Assembly: GCA_021405325.1 (NCBI GenBank)
Contig: QWII01000010.1
Location: 124,001-188,000, forward strand
Source of the DNA: Caldilinea sp. CFX5
Lineage (GTDB): Bacteria > Chloroflexota > Anaerolineae > Caldilineales > Caldilineaceae
Direction: 5' to 3'
Length of the DNA: 64,000 nucleotides
Each line of letters starts with the position of its first letter. The first letter of the stretch is position 1. Under the pieces are notes generated by a model that was given only the letters and a program-made list of their open reading frames with translations, searched no databases and had not been told where the DNA came from. Positions 26,428 through 33,531 of the stretch are shown here, piece after piece. The translations under genes and the position numbers were made by a program.

Positions 26428-26496
26428 GCTTAGACCCCCCTGGGCTTAGACCCCCTCCTAACCTCCCCCTGCGAAGGGGAGGGATTAAGGGTTAGC
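26428..26496. repeat. Intergenic imperfect palindrome
   Basis: A duplicated GGCTTAGACCCCC word is followed by CCTAACCTCCCC / GGGGAGGG, which pair around a short CTGCGAA loop. The inner stem CCTCCCC...GGGGAGG lies at about 26463-26482, between the sigma and anti-sigma genes. Confidence 0.65.
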
Positions 26497-27142
26497 CGGC
26501 AAAGGCTGTGCGCCAGAACAACAACTGCCCCTTGGGCGCTTCCTGCCGTTGCCGCACCGGGACGGCTTCCCGTTTGCCCGACAGCGGTGGCGTCGCCGTT
26601 TGGCTGGCATAGAGATCGGCGATCTGTTTGCGCGCCCGGAAGAGCCGGCTCTTGACTGCCGAGACAGTTAAGCCCATGGTGTCGGCGATCTCTTCGTAAC
26701 TGCAATCTTCCCAATAGCGCAAAATCAACGGGGTGCGGTAATCGGGTTCCAGTTTGCCGAGCAACCCCTGCAATTCGGCGGCCAACTCCTGGCTCAACAG
26801 ATCCTCTTCCGGTTGCGGCGCGTCATGCTCCAGGTTTTGCAAGACCGGATTCTCGTCAATCGAGACCTGATGGGTGCGCCGTTTGCGCAGCCGGTCGATA
26901 CAATGGTGATTGGCAATCGAAAAGAGCCAGGTGCTAAATTTATGACTGCCATCATATTGCTCAAGACGCGAATAGGCGCGCAAAAAGGTCTCTTGCGCCG
27001 CATCTTCCGCCTCTTCCGGTGAACCCAACATGCGATAAGTTAGATTGTAAACTGGACGCTGGTACGCTTCCACCAGCCGGCTAAAGGCTTGTTTATTGCC
27101 GGCCTGCGCTTCACGTATCCAGATTTCTTCCTGTTCACTCAT
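26492..27142 (-). CDS. ECF-family RNA polymerase sigma factor
   Basis: A group IV sigma factor of 216 residues from the ATG at 27142 (MSEQEEIWIREAQAG); a start 11 codons upstream (27175) is also possible. Region 2 is visible as FSRLVEAYQRPVYNLTYRMLGSPEEAEDAAQETFLRAY and region 4 as RYWEDCSYEEIADTMGLTVSAVKSRLFRARK (only key parts given). A ~40-residue C-terminal tail follows region 4. The next gene is the putative anti-sigma factor. Region 2 and 4 spacing is normal. Confidence 0.94.
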   Translation of the reverse strand: MSEQEEIWIREAQAGNKQAFSRLVEAYQRPVYNLTYRMLGSPEEAEDAAQETFLRAYSRLEQYDGSHKFSTWLFSIANHHCIDRLRKRRTHQVSIDENPVLQNLEHDAPQPEEDLLSQELAAELQGLLGKLEPDYRTPLILRYWEDCSYEEIADTMGLTVSAVKSRLFRARKQIADLYASQTATPPLSGKREAVPVRQRQEAPKGQLLFWRTAFAG

Positions 27143-27175
27143 GATAATTTCGCCCCATACAGTTCTACTGCTCAT

Positions 27176-27479
27176 TCAGGGTGGTGTTCTGTCGTCAGTA
27201 GTCCGCAGTCGTATAGTCGCGTAGTCCAAAGTCGATCTATGCGGTTTCTGGTACGTTGCCGTCTACTGATTGTAAAAATTCGTTGTTGATATTGGTCATG
27301 CAGCAAAGGCCAGTATCAATCCACCCCAGGATTTACAATCTGCATGATCACTGGTTATTAACGCAATACGTGGGCAGCAAAAAAAAGTTTCGCGCATCTT
27401 GGGCAACTTGACAGGAATTTTACTACGAATTGGCGCCGCGTCCAATGCGCTACAAGAAGAGGGTGAAATACCGTAGGGG
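27176..27479. other. Intergenic region between ECF sigma and radical-SAM genes
   Basis: About 300 bases. A one-sided GTAGTC-word remnant lies at 27190-27232. On the minus strand at about 27376-27296 a reading frame spells ALITSDHADCKSWGGL, faintly like the end of a PIN-domain toxin, but without start or upstream domain. No intact gene was seen. Confidence 0.45.
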
Positions 27480-28628
27480 TTAAAAGAGGACAAGCTGTTG
27501 GGCAGGGCGGCGGCCATTAAGGAGGATGTAGCGGGCAGTGCGTTCCGGGTCGCGCAGCCCCATGGTGCGCAGGTGGGCGAGGTCAGTCAATTTGGTATGG
27601 CGCCGGGCAGCGAGAATCGCGTCAGCGATCTTCGGGCCGATGCCGGGAACGCGCAGTAGGTCGGCGCGGCTGGCGCGGTTGATTTCCACCGGGCTGTCGT
27701 GCAAATTGGTGATGGCCCACGCCTCCTTGGGGTCGCTGGTCAAGCTGAGGTTGCCGCCGTTTTCAAAGGGAATATCCTCCACGTTCCAACCATAGTCGCG
27801 CAGGAGAAAGCTGGCCTGATAGAGGCGAAATTCACGCTGCTTGGCAGTGGCGGGCAAACCATCAAAGGGGGTTTGACTGACCGGATGAAAGGCCATATAA
27901 TAGGTGCGTTGCAGCCCCAGTTGGTGATAGAGCTTCTCGCTTACATCCAGCAATTCGACATCGGTGTCACCCACGGCGCCGACGACAAATTGGGTGACAA
28001 CGCTGGCGCGCAGCTTCTCCTGGCGGCGTAACTGGCTGATCCACTGGAGGCGCTGAAAGAGTTCGCCCCAGTAATCTTTCTTGGGCGCCAGTTGTTGCAG
28101 ACGGCTTTCGGTCGCTCCTTCCAAGTTGATCGAAACCCGGTTCGCCAGTTGCATGGCGCGGCGCACCTGGTCATACTCAGCGCTGGGCATGATCTTGAGG
28201 TGGATATAGCCCTGATAGCTGTACTTGTTGCGCAAAATCTCAGCAGTGTCGATAATCTTGTCTTGAGTGGTGACGCTGCCCTTGATAATGCCGGAAGAGA
28301 GAAAGAGACCATCCACCACCTGGGCGCGCTGCAAGGTCTGAAAACTCTTTGCCATTTCATCAGGCGTAAAGGTGATGCGTTGCGTCTTGTTGCGCCCGGC
28401 GCGGAAGGGGCAGTAGAAACAGTTGCGCTCACAAGCGGTGGTCATCATCGCCTTTAACACCGGTTTTTTACCGGTCGGCGTACTGACATCGGAGATACAG
28501 GGCAGCGCTTTCGGCCCACGATTCCCGGCCCCTTCGTTCACCGGCTCCATGCCGGCCGGCTCAAAGTCGAGGGCGTTATCGAGCAATGACAATTTCTGAA
28601 AAGCATCCGGTGCAACTTTAAATTTCAT
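27480..28628 (-). CDS. Radical SAM protein with C-terminal helix-hairpin-helix (DNA modification/repair type)
   Basis: A 382-residue protein with the radical-SAM cysteine motif C-x3-C-x2-C (CERNCFYC, Cys66, Cys70, Cys73) and a C-terminal helix-hairpin-helix segment (LLRVPGIGPKIADAIL, near 325). This architecture matches the family annotated as putative DNA modification/repair radical SAM proteins. The reaction is unknown. A consensus promoter with a LexA-like palindrome lies upstream at 28721-28749, which supports a damage-response role. The start at 28628 (MKFKVAPDAF) fits the family. It is divergent from dtd. Confidence 0.88.
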   Translation of the reverse strand: MKFKVAPDAFQKLSLLDNALDFEPAGMEPVNEGAGNRGPKALPCISDVSTPTGKKPVLKAMMTTACERNCFYCPFRAGRNKTQRITFTPDEMAKSFQTLQRAQVVDGLFLSSGIIKGSVTTQDKIIDTAEILRNKYSYQGYIHLKIMPSAEYDQVRRAMQLANRVSINLEGATESRLQQLAPKKDYWGELFQRLQWISQLRRQEKLRASVVTQFVVGAVGDTDVELLDVSEKLYHQLGLQRTYYMAFHPVSQTPFDGLPATAKQREFRLYQASFLLRDYGWNVEDIPFENGGNLSLTSDPKEAWAITNLHDSPVEINRASRADLLRVPGIGPKIADAILAARRHTKLTDLAHLRTMGLRDPERTARYILLNGRRPAQQLVLF

Positions 28629-28641
28629 GCGCAGCGCCTAC

Positions 28642-28682
28642 CTTCAGTAGTCCAGAGTCGTTTAGTCGCGTAGTCCAAAGTC
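28642..28682. repeat. One-sided 'tagtc' word remnant
   Basis: AGTAGTCCAGAGTCGTTTAG and the following TCGCGTAGTCCAAAGTC share words with 27190-27232, 30867-30900 (opposite orientation) and 51240-51394. No second arm is present. It lies in the leader of the radical-SAM gene. Confidence 0.6.
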
Positions 28683-28720
28683 AATTCGTCGTGGGCGGTC
28701 ATGATCATTTTGGTGCAATC

Positions 28721-28749
28721 ATTATAGGAACAATTGTTCTATTTGTCAA
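28721..28749 (-). promoter_or_regulatory. Consensus promoter with LexA-like operator
   Basis: On the minus strand TTGACA (28744-28749), a 17-base spacer, then TATAAT (28721-28726). The spacer contains the perfect palindrome GAACAATTGTTC (28728-28739), which fits the GAAC-N4-GTTC SOS box known from Gram-positive bacteria and reported for green non-sulfur bacteria. Transcription would start near 28714, about 86 bases before the radical-SAM gene. Confidence 0.75.
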
Positions 28750-28814
28750 GTAAGCAACAACCCTGGGTGTATAGCTTCTTGTCTTCCTGTCTTCTTGTCT
28801 TCAGGGGGTAACCA

Positions 28815-29273
28815 GTGCGTGCAGTTGTCCAACGCGTTAGTCAAGCCAGCGTCACCGTCGCTGGGCAGACGGTTAGTTCGATTGAGCGAGGATTCCTGAT
28901 CCTCCTGGGCGTCACCCATCGCGATGGCGAGACGGAAGCGCTCTATCTGGCGCGCAAGATTGCCGGGTTGCGGGTTTTTGAAGACAGCGATGGGAAGTTG
29001 AACCTGGGATTGACCGAAGTGGCCGGGCGGGCACTAGTGGTGAGCCAGTTCACCCTCTACGGCGATGTGCGTAAAGGGCGGCGCCCCAGCTTTACCGACG
29101 CGGCCCGACCAGAGCAGGCCGTTCACCTTTATCAGCGCTTCTGTCAATTGTTGGCCGAACAGGGCATCCCCGTGCAACAAGGCGTTTTCCAGGCGCACAT
29201 GGCCGTGGCGCTGGTCAACGACGGGCCGGTCACCCTTTGGCTGGATACAGCGGAGTTAATGAAGCAGGAATGA
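28815..29273 (+). CDS. dtd: D-aminoacyl-tRNA deacylase
   Basis: A 152-residue homodimeric enzyme that hydrolyses D-aminoacyl-tRNA to protect translation. Family motifs are clear: [13 protein letters not shown] at the start, the catalytic SQFTLYGD (near 77-84) and NDGPVT (near 136-141). The start codon is GTG at 28815 with AGGGGG as ribosome-binding site. A one-sided array of CTTCTTGTCTTC words lies just upstream at about 28770-28803. Full length for the family. Confidence 0.97.
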   Translation: MRAVVQRVSQASVTVAGQTVSSIERGFLILLGVTHRDGETEALYLARKIAGLRVFEDSDGKLNLGLTEVAGRALVVSQFTLYGDVRKGRRPSFTDAARPEQAVHLYQRFCQLLAEQGIPVQQGVFQAHMAVALVNDGPVTLWLDTAELMKQE

Positions 29274-29280
29274 CCTGTTG

Positions 29281-30663
29281 CTAGTCCCGGCGGCGCGCCT
29301 GCATTGCCGGGGCAAGCGGCCCTTCCACCGTCTGATAGATAGGCGGCCAAACAACCGGTGCGTTCCGACTCGATTGCCCAGCCGCGGTATATTGGAGATA
29401 GAGCAGTTGCGGTTCGGGCCACTGGTGCCACATATAGTTGGGGACTTTTTTCCCATCCGGTGGGTTGGTAGAGCCATAGGGGAAAGTGTAACGCCCGGAA
29501 GCTAACTCAATATTACTCTGCTCCAGAGCACGAATGATCTCTTCTGCAACAAGGGAATTCGCCCGTTTGATCGCATCGGCGACCAGCCAAAGGGCATCAT
29601 AGGCTTCAAAAGCCGGCCCTTCCGGCCAACGATTGAAATGGCGTTGAAAGAGATCCGCAAAGCGTTGGCCCATTGGCGTCACTGTGCTAGGCCAGGGGCC
29701 AACTTGGGTGACGACAGTGTAGACGCCATCGGGCACCTGTTTCCAAAAGGTTGTATCCTCCAACGCACTGGGGGGGACGATTAATAAAGTGCTGCGCAGG
29801 GGGCCAATGCCGGCGGCCAGCAATTGTTGTTGCAAGAGCAAATTGTCGCCATTGTGCAGGTAAATAAAAACCGCATCCGGCAATTTGTCCAGCGCGACAA
29901 TGCGGGCGATCAAGGGGGAAAAATCGGTGGTTGGCAGGTCGATGGGAAAGACGATGGGCTTAATGCTGTAGGCGGGCAGCAACTCTTGCGCCAATTCACT
30001 GCGCATCGTGCCATAGCGCGAATTTTCAACCAGCAGAACGGTCAACAATTCGCCATCCTGATTGTAATCGCCCACCGCCGCCAACCAGCGCCCCATCATC
30101 GCAATCAACATGGAGCGAGTGGGGGCGATACGAAAAATTTCCGGGGCGTGATCAGACGTCACCTCATCAGCATAGGGGTCAGCAAAGACCACAGGAATGT
30201 CGTAGCGCATGGCAACTTCTTTGACGGCCAACGCCACGTCGCTATGAAAAACACCGACAATGGCGGCGGCGCAATCGATGGTCGCCAGCCGCTCGGCAAA
30301 GAGGGCGCCCTGCGCCGGTGCAGCGCCGGAATCATACACCACCAAGCGCACCGGTTTCCCGTTGATGCCGCCCTGCTCGTTGATCTCGGCCAGCGCCAGG
30401 TTCGTGGCGCCTTGCATAGCAAAACCAACATTCATAATCGCGTGTTCAGATAACGGGTAGAGCGCCCCAATCACCACTTCGGTGGCTTCGGCCACTGGAC
30501 CGCGTAAACAGGTCGTTGGGTTTGGGGGCGGGGGTGAAGGCGTGTTGACAACAACCGGTTGTTGCTCGGCGGTGGGTGCTTGACGCCAATTGACGGCCAA
30601 TGCCAGGGCCATGATGACAGCAGCGACGGGATATAGGATCAACCGATATGGTGGCGGTTTCAT
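29281..30663 (-). CDS. Type 1 periplasmic-binding protein, branched-chain amino acid (LivK)-like
   Basis: A 460-residue extracytoplasmic solute-binding protein with an N-terminal membrane helix (about 9-25) and a Pro-rich linker (SPPPPNP), then a Leu/Ile/Val-binding fold: VVIGALYPLSEHAIMNVG, ALAEINEQGGINGKPV, VGVFHSDVALAVKEVA and FADPYADEVTSD. It could feed an ABC transporter or act as a sensor domain; no permease or ATPase gene adjoins, so its partner is elsewhere. It converges on dtd with only 7 bases between stop codons. Confidence 0.85.
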   Translation of the reverse strand: MKPPPYRLILYPVAAVIMALALAVNWRQAPTAEQQPVVVNTPSPPPPNPTTCLRGPVAEATEVVIGALYPLSEHAIMNVGFAMQGATNLALAEINEQGGINGKPVRLVVYDSGAAPAQGALFAERLATIDCAAAIVGVFHSDVALAVKEVAMRYDIPVVFADPYADEVTSDHAPEIFRIAPTRSMLIAMMGRWLAAVGDYNQDGELLTVLLVENSRYGTMRSELAQELLPAYSIKPIVFPIDLPTTDFSPLIARIVALDKLPDAVFIYLHNGDNLLLQQQLLAAGIGPLRSTLLIVPPSALEDTTFWKQVPDGVYTVVTQVGPWPSTVTPMGQRFADLFQRHFNRWPEGPAFEAYDALWLVADAIKRANSLVAEEIIRALEQSNIELASGRYTFPYGSTNPPDGKKVPNYMWHQWPEPQLLYLQYTAAGQSSRNAPVVWPPIYQTVEGPLAPAMQARRRD

Positions 30664-31041
30664 AATACCTATCCAATAACCTTTGCCGCAACCTGCGTTG
30701 CGTTCTGTTGAAGATGCCGCGAAAATTTGGCTCCTTCGGAGGTTTCCATATAAAATTCAGGGGTGACTTTTCTAATGCTTGCTGATTTGCGTGTCTGCAT
30801 AACCCCTATGACGGTTGGATAAGTATCAGTAGACCGCAACACAACCGGGATTGCAATAACCCGACGCTGGACTTTGGACTACACGACTGCGGACTGCTGA
30901 GTATAACAAGAGTCATAGAGACGTAGGGTAGTGGTCTGAATCCTCTTGAGTATATCACCATTCGGGGGTGGGGTCAAACTCTCTATATCTTGTAGGTCGA
31001 TTAATCAAATAAACAATATATACGAAGGAGAAACACAAGCC
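30664..31041. other. Divergent intergenic region
   Basis: 378 bases between the two solute-binding protein genes. It holds a one-sided CTGGACTTTGGACTACACGA-type word remnant (30867-30900). A clear GAAGGAG ribosome-binding site at 31024-31030 serves the plus gene. AT-rich stretches near 30990-31020 may hold its promoter. No gene was seen. Confidence 0.5.
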
Positions 31042-32037
31042 ATGAAACCGCAATCCCTATTTGTTCGCTGGCTCTTGCTGATGGTGTTGGCAGGCGCAAT
31101 TGTCAGCGGCTGTGCAGCGCCAGTGGCGCCGGGGGCCGCCGCCACAGAGGAAAGCAATACAGAGAGCAGCGAGAAGATCACGATCAAATTGGCGGTGAAC
31201 CCCTGGTCGGCCTCGGAACTCAATGTTGCTGTGGCGCAGATTCTGCTGGAAGAGCAGTTGGGCTATCCGGTGGAAAAGGTCGAAATTGCCGAACAGGCGC
31301 AATGGGCGGCGCTGGCCGCCGGCGATCTCCATGCCAGCCTGGAAGTGTGGCCCTCCGGGCATGGCGCCAATGTGGCTGAGTATATTGAAAAGCAAAAGGT
31401 CGTCGAAGATGGCGGCCCGCTTGGCGTCGTCGGTCGCATCGGCTGGTATATGCCCACCTACCTGGTGACGGAACACCCCGAACTGGCAACATGGGAGGGT
31501 CTCGCCAAGCCGGAGAATGCCCAACTCTTCGCCACGGCTGAAACCGGTGACAAGGGGCAATTGCTCTTTGGCGACCCCAGTTGGGTCACCTATGAGGCCG
31601 ATATTATCGAAAATCTTGGGCTGAATTTCCAGATTGTCCAGGCTGGCTCGGAAGAAGCGATCCTCTCCTCGCTCGATGCCGCCTATAGCCGCCAGGACCC
31701 GCTTCTCTTCTACTTCTGGACGCCCCATTCGATCCATGCCAAGTATGAGTTGACCCGTGTCGCCTTGCCGGAGTACAGCGAAGAGTGCTACGCCAAAGCT
31801 GAGAGCGGCGGCGTCGATTGCGACTATCCATCCGATAATCTCTTCAAAATTTTCTGGCCCGGTCTCAAGGATGCCGCCCCCGACGCCTACACTTTGCTGA
31901 AAAACATGAGCTACACCACCGAAGACCAGATCAGCATGATCGCCGCTGTCGAGTTGGAGAACAAGCCGGTGGAGGAAGCGGCGCGCACTTGGCTTGATGC
32001 GAACCAGGAGACGTGGCAGGCTTGGTTGCCGAAGTAA
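31042..32037 (+). CDS. Glycine betaine/proline-type ABC transporter substrate-binding lipoprotein
   Basis: A 331-residue OpuAC/ProX-family lipoprotein. The signal peptide ends in a lipobox IVSGC (Cys22), followed by a Glu/Ser-rich linker. The binding domain begins ITIKLAVNPWSASELNVAVAQ and contains LEVWPSGHG and FYFWTPHSI with aromatic residues suited to a quaternary ammonium cage. No permease or ATPase gene is near, so it is an orphan. The start at 31042 has a strong GAAGGAG site; the upstream frame (from 30946) is unrelated sequence. Confidence 0.88.
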   Translation: MKPQSLFVRWLLLMVLAGAIVSGCAAPVAPGAAATEESNTESSEKITIKLAVNPWSASELNVAVAQILLEEQLGYPVEKVEIAEQAQWAALAAGDLHASLEVWPSGHGANVAEYIEKQKVVEDGGPLGVVGRIGWYMPTYLVTEHPELATWEGLAKPENAQLFATAETGDKGQLLFGDPSWVTYEADIIENLGLNFQIVQAGSEEAILSSLDAAYSRQDPLLFYFWTPHSIHAKYELTRVALPEYSEECYAKAESGGVDCDYPSDNLFKIFWPGLKDAAPDAYTLLKNMSYTTEDQISMIAAVELENKPVEEAARTWLDANQETWQAWLPK

Positions 32038-32040
32038 AGA

Positions 32041-32109
32041 TGACAAGGTGACCGGATGACACGGTGACTTCGACAGGCTCAGTCACCGTGTCACCCGGTC
32101 ACCTTGTCA
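32041..32109. repeat. Intergenic palindrome, 'gacaaggtgacc' words
   Basis: 29-base arms at 32041-32069 and 32081-32109, nearly perfect, around the loop TCGACAGGCTC. The loop wording CTTCGACAGGCTCA also forms the loop at 7232-7244 (TTCGACAGGCTCA), so different stems share a loop sequence. Confidence 0.88.
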
Positions 32110-32168
32110 AATTACTTGTCAGATTAACTGTCATTCATGATTACACCATTTTAGATTGGGAGCAGCGT

Positions 32169-32900
32169 GTGCAACTAGCAGGAAAGACAGCCCTGGTGAC
32201 AGGGGGTGGGACAGGGATTGGCCGGGCAGTGGCCGTGGCTTTTGCCAATGCCGGGGCCAAGGTAGTGGTGACGGGTCGTCGTGAAAATAAACTGCGGGAG
32301 ACCTGTACGTTGGCGACGGGGCCGCACCCGATCCAGTTTTATGTGGCCGATGTGGGCGACCGGGAACAGGCGGACGCATTGGTGGCGTGGAGCAATCAGA
32401 CGTTGGGGCAGATTGACATTCTGGTCAACAATGCCGGCGTCAATGTGGTCGAGCGGCGCATGGAGGTGTTGAAGCCGGAGGCATGGGACTACATGATGAA
32501 TGTCAACAGCACCGGTGTCTTTAATACGATTCACGCCGTCCTGCCCCAAATGCGGGCGCGACGCGATGGCGTGTTGATCACCGTCTCATCGCTGGCCGGC
32601 GTGCGCGCCAGCACCTTGGCCGGCGCGGCCTATAGCGCCGGGAAACATGCGGTGACGGCATTGACGCAGGTGATCAGCCTAGAAGAAAAGGACAACGGCA
32701 TCCGCGCCACGGTCATCGCGCCGGGCGAGGTCAACACCCCCCTGCTCGATGATCGCCCGGTGAAGGTGAGCGAGGAGCACAAGGCGCAAATCCTCCAACC
32801 GGAAGATGTGGCTGCCGCCGCCCTCTTTGTGGCGACCCTGCCCCCGCGCGCCCATGTGCCGGAGCTAATCATCAAGCCGGTAACGCAGGCATTTGTATAA
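32169..32900 (+). CDS. Short-chain dehydrogenase/reductase
   Basis: A 243-residue classical SDR, NAD(P)-dependent oxidoreductase. It has the nucleotide-binding TGGGTGIG (near 9-16), NNAGV (near 88), the catalytic Ser in VSSLAG, and the Tyr-x3-Lys pair in AYSAGKHA. Substrate unknown. The GTG at 32169 (VQLAGKTALVTGGG) is chosen as start because SDRs normally begin a few residues before the Rossmann motif; the frame upstream runs through the palindrome at 32041-32109. It is not clearly in an operon. Confidence 0.9.
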   Translation: MQLAGKTALVTGGGTGIGRAVAVAFANAGAKVVVTGRRENKLRETCTLATGPHPIQFYVADVGDREQADALVAWSNQTLGQIDILVNNAGVNVVERRMEVLKPEAWDYMMNVNSTGVFNTIHAVLPQMRARRDGVLITVSSLAGVRASTLAGAAYSAGKHAVTALTQVISLEEKDNGIRATVIAPGEVNTPLLDDRPVKVSEEHKAQILQPEDVAAAALFVATLPPRAHVPELIIKPVTQAFV

Positions 32901-32911
32901 TCTCAGTCCAT

Positions 32912-32999
32912 AGAATGCGGATGGAACGGATCAGGCGGATCAAACGGATCATCACAAAAACCCGCCTAAATTCGCTTGATCCGCTCCATCCGCATTCTA
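32912..32999. repeat. Intergenic palindrome, 'gcggat' words
   Basis: Left part 32912-32950 (AGAATGCGGATGGAACGGAT then GCGGATCAAACGGATC) and right part 32960-32999, pairing imperfectly with slipped GCGGATC words. It lies just upstream of the valS promoter and after the SDR stop codon. Confidence 0.82.
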
Positions 33000-33018
33000 G
33001 TTTAGCTTCAATTCCCTC

Positions 33019-33047
33019 TTGACATTCCGCTCCTGAAGCTGTATACT
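33019..33047 (+). promoter_or_regulatory. Consensus sigma-70 promoter of the valS leader
   Basis: TTGACA at 33019-33024, a 17-base spacer, and TATACT at 33042-33047. Transcription would start near 33054, giving a leader of about 480 bases before valS. Confidence 0.85.
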
Positions 33048-33053
33048 ATACGC

Positions 33054-33433
33054 AACAAAAATCGTTTTTGATAACAACAATGCACCGGAGGAGTACCCGC
33101 CAAGCCGTTGCCAGAGAGACAGGATCATCGATTGGGAGTCCTGTTCAACGAGCCGTGGGGAAGGTCGCCGGGAAGGTTGGCGAAATCAAGATAACAATTA
33201 ATTTTCAATGGAAAACGGTTAATTTTTAATGAGTCGACGTGTTGTGCGCTCTTATCATTAATAATTAATCATTTTCCATTGACCATTACTTGTTACCCAG
33301 TTTGGTCCGGGTGCGCCCGTTATTGCGTCAGAGAGATAGGTCATGCCATACTGTGATGGTAGATGGCTGGCCTATAAGCAAGGTGGCACCGCGGAGAGTC
33401 GCTTCGTCCTTGAGAGGATGAGCGGCTTTTTTT
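33054..33433 (+). promoter_or_regulatory. T-box leader (tRNA-Val sensing) of valS
   Basis: Stem I features include GAGGAGTACCCGCC (33088-33101), the CAGAGAGAC element (33112-33120), and a probable specifier GUC at 33164-33166 within GGGGAAGGTCGCC. The T-box sequence AGGTGGCACCGCG is at 33381-33393. The terminator stem (33396-33426) is followed by seven T at 33427-33433. Uncharged tRNA-Val should stabilise the antiterminator. A palindrome at 33206-33281 sits between stem I and the T-box sequence, which is unusual. The specifier choice relies partly on the downstream gene. Confidence 0.88.
33206..33281. repeat. AT-rich palindrome inside the T-box leader
   Basis: 27-base arms at 33206-33232 and 33255-33281 (CAATGGAAAA...TTTTTAATGA) differ at three positions; loop of 22 bases. 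It looks like one more dispersed intergenic palindrome, here located within the riboswitch. Confidence 0.85.
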
Positions 33434-33442
33434 ATTGGTTTT

Positions 33443-33499
33443 GGTGATTGGTTGCTTCGGTGATTGAGCTTGTCGAAATCACCGAAGCAACCAATCACC
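33443..33499. repeat. Palindrome between T-box terminator and valS start
   Basis: Perfect 23-base arms GGTGATTGGTTGCTTCGG... (33443-33465) and complement (33477-33499), 11-base loop GAGCTTGTCGA. It lies 10 bases past the T-tract and 32 bases before the valS start, within the readthrough transcript. Confidence 0.9.
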
Positions 33500-33531
33500 C
33501 ACTTCATATACAGGCTGAAGGGATCTGAATC

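Noticed and set aside
27296..27376. Possible PIN-toxin C-terminal remnant on the minus strand (ALITSDHADCKSWGGL)
   Set aside because: Too short, no start codon domain and no antitoxin; similarity is from memory only.
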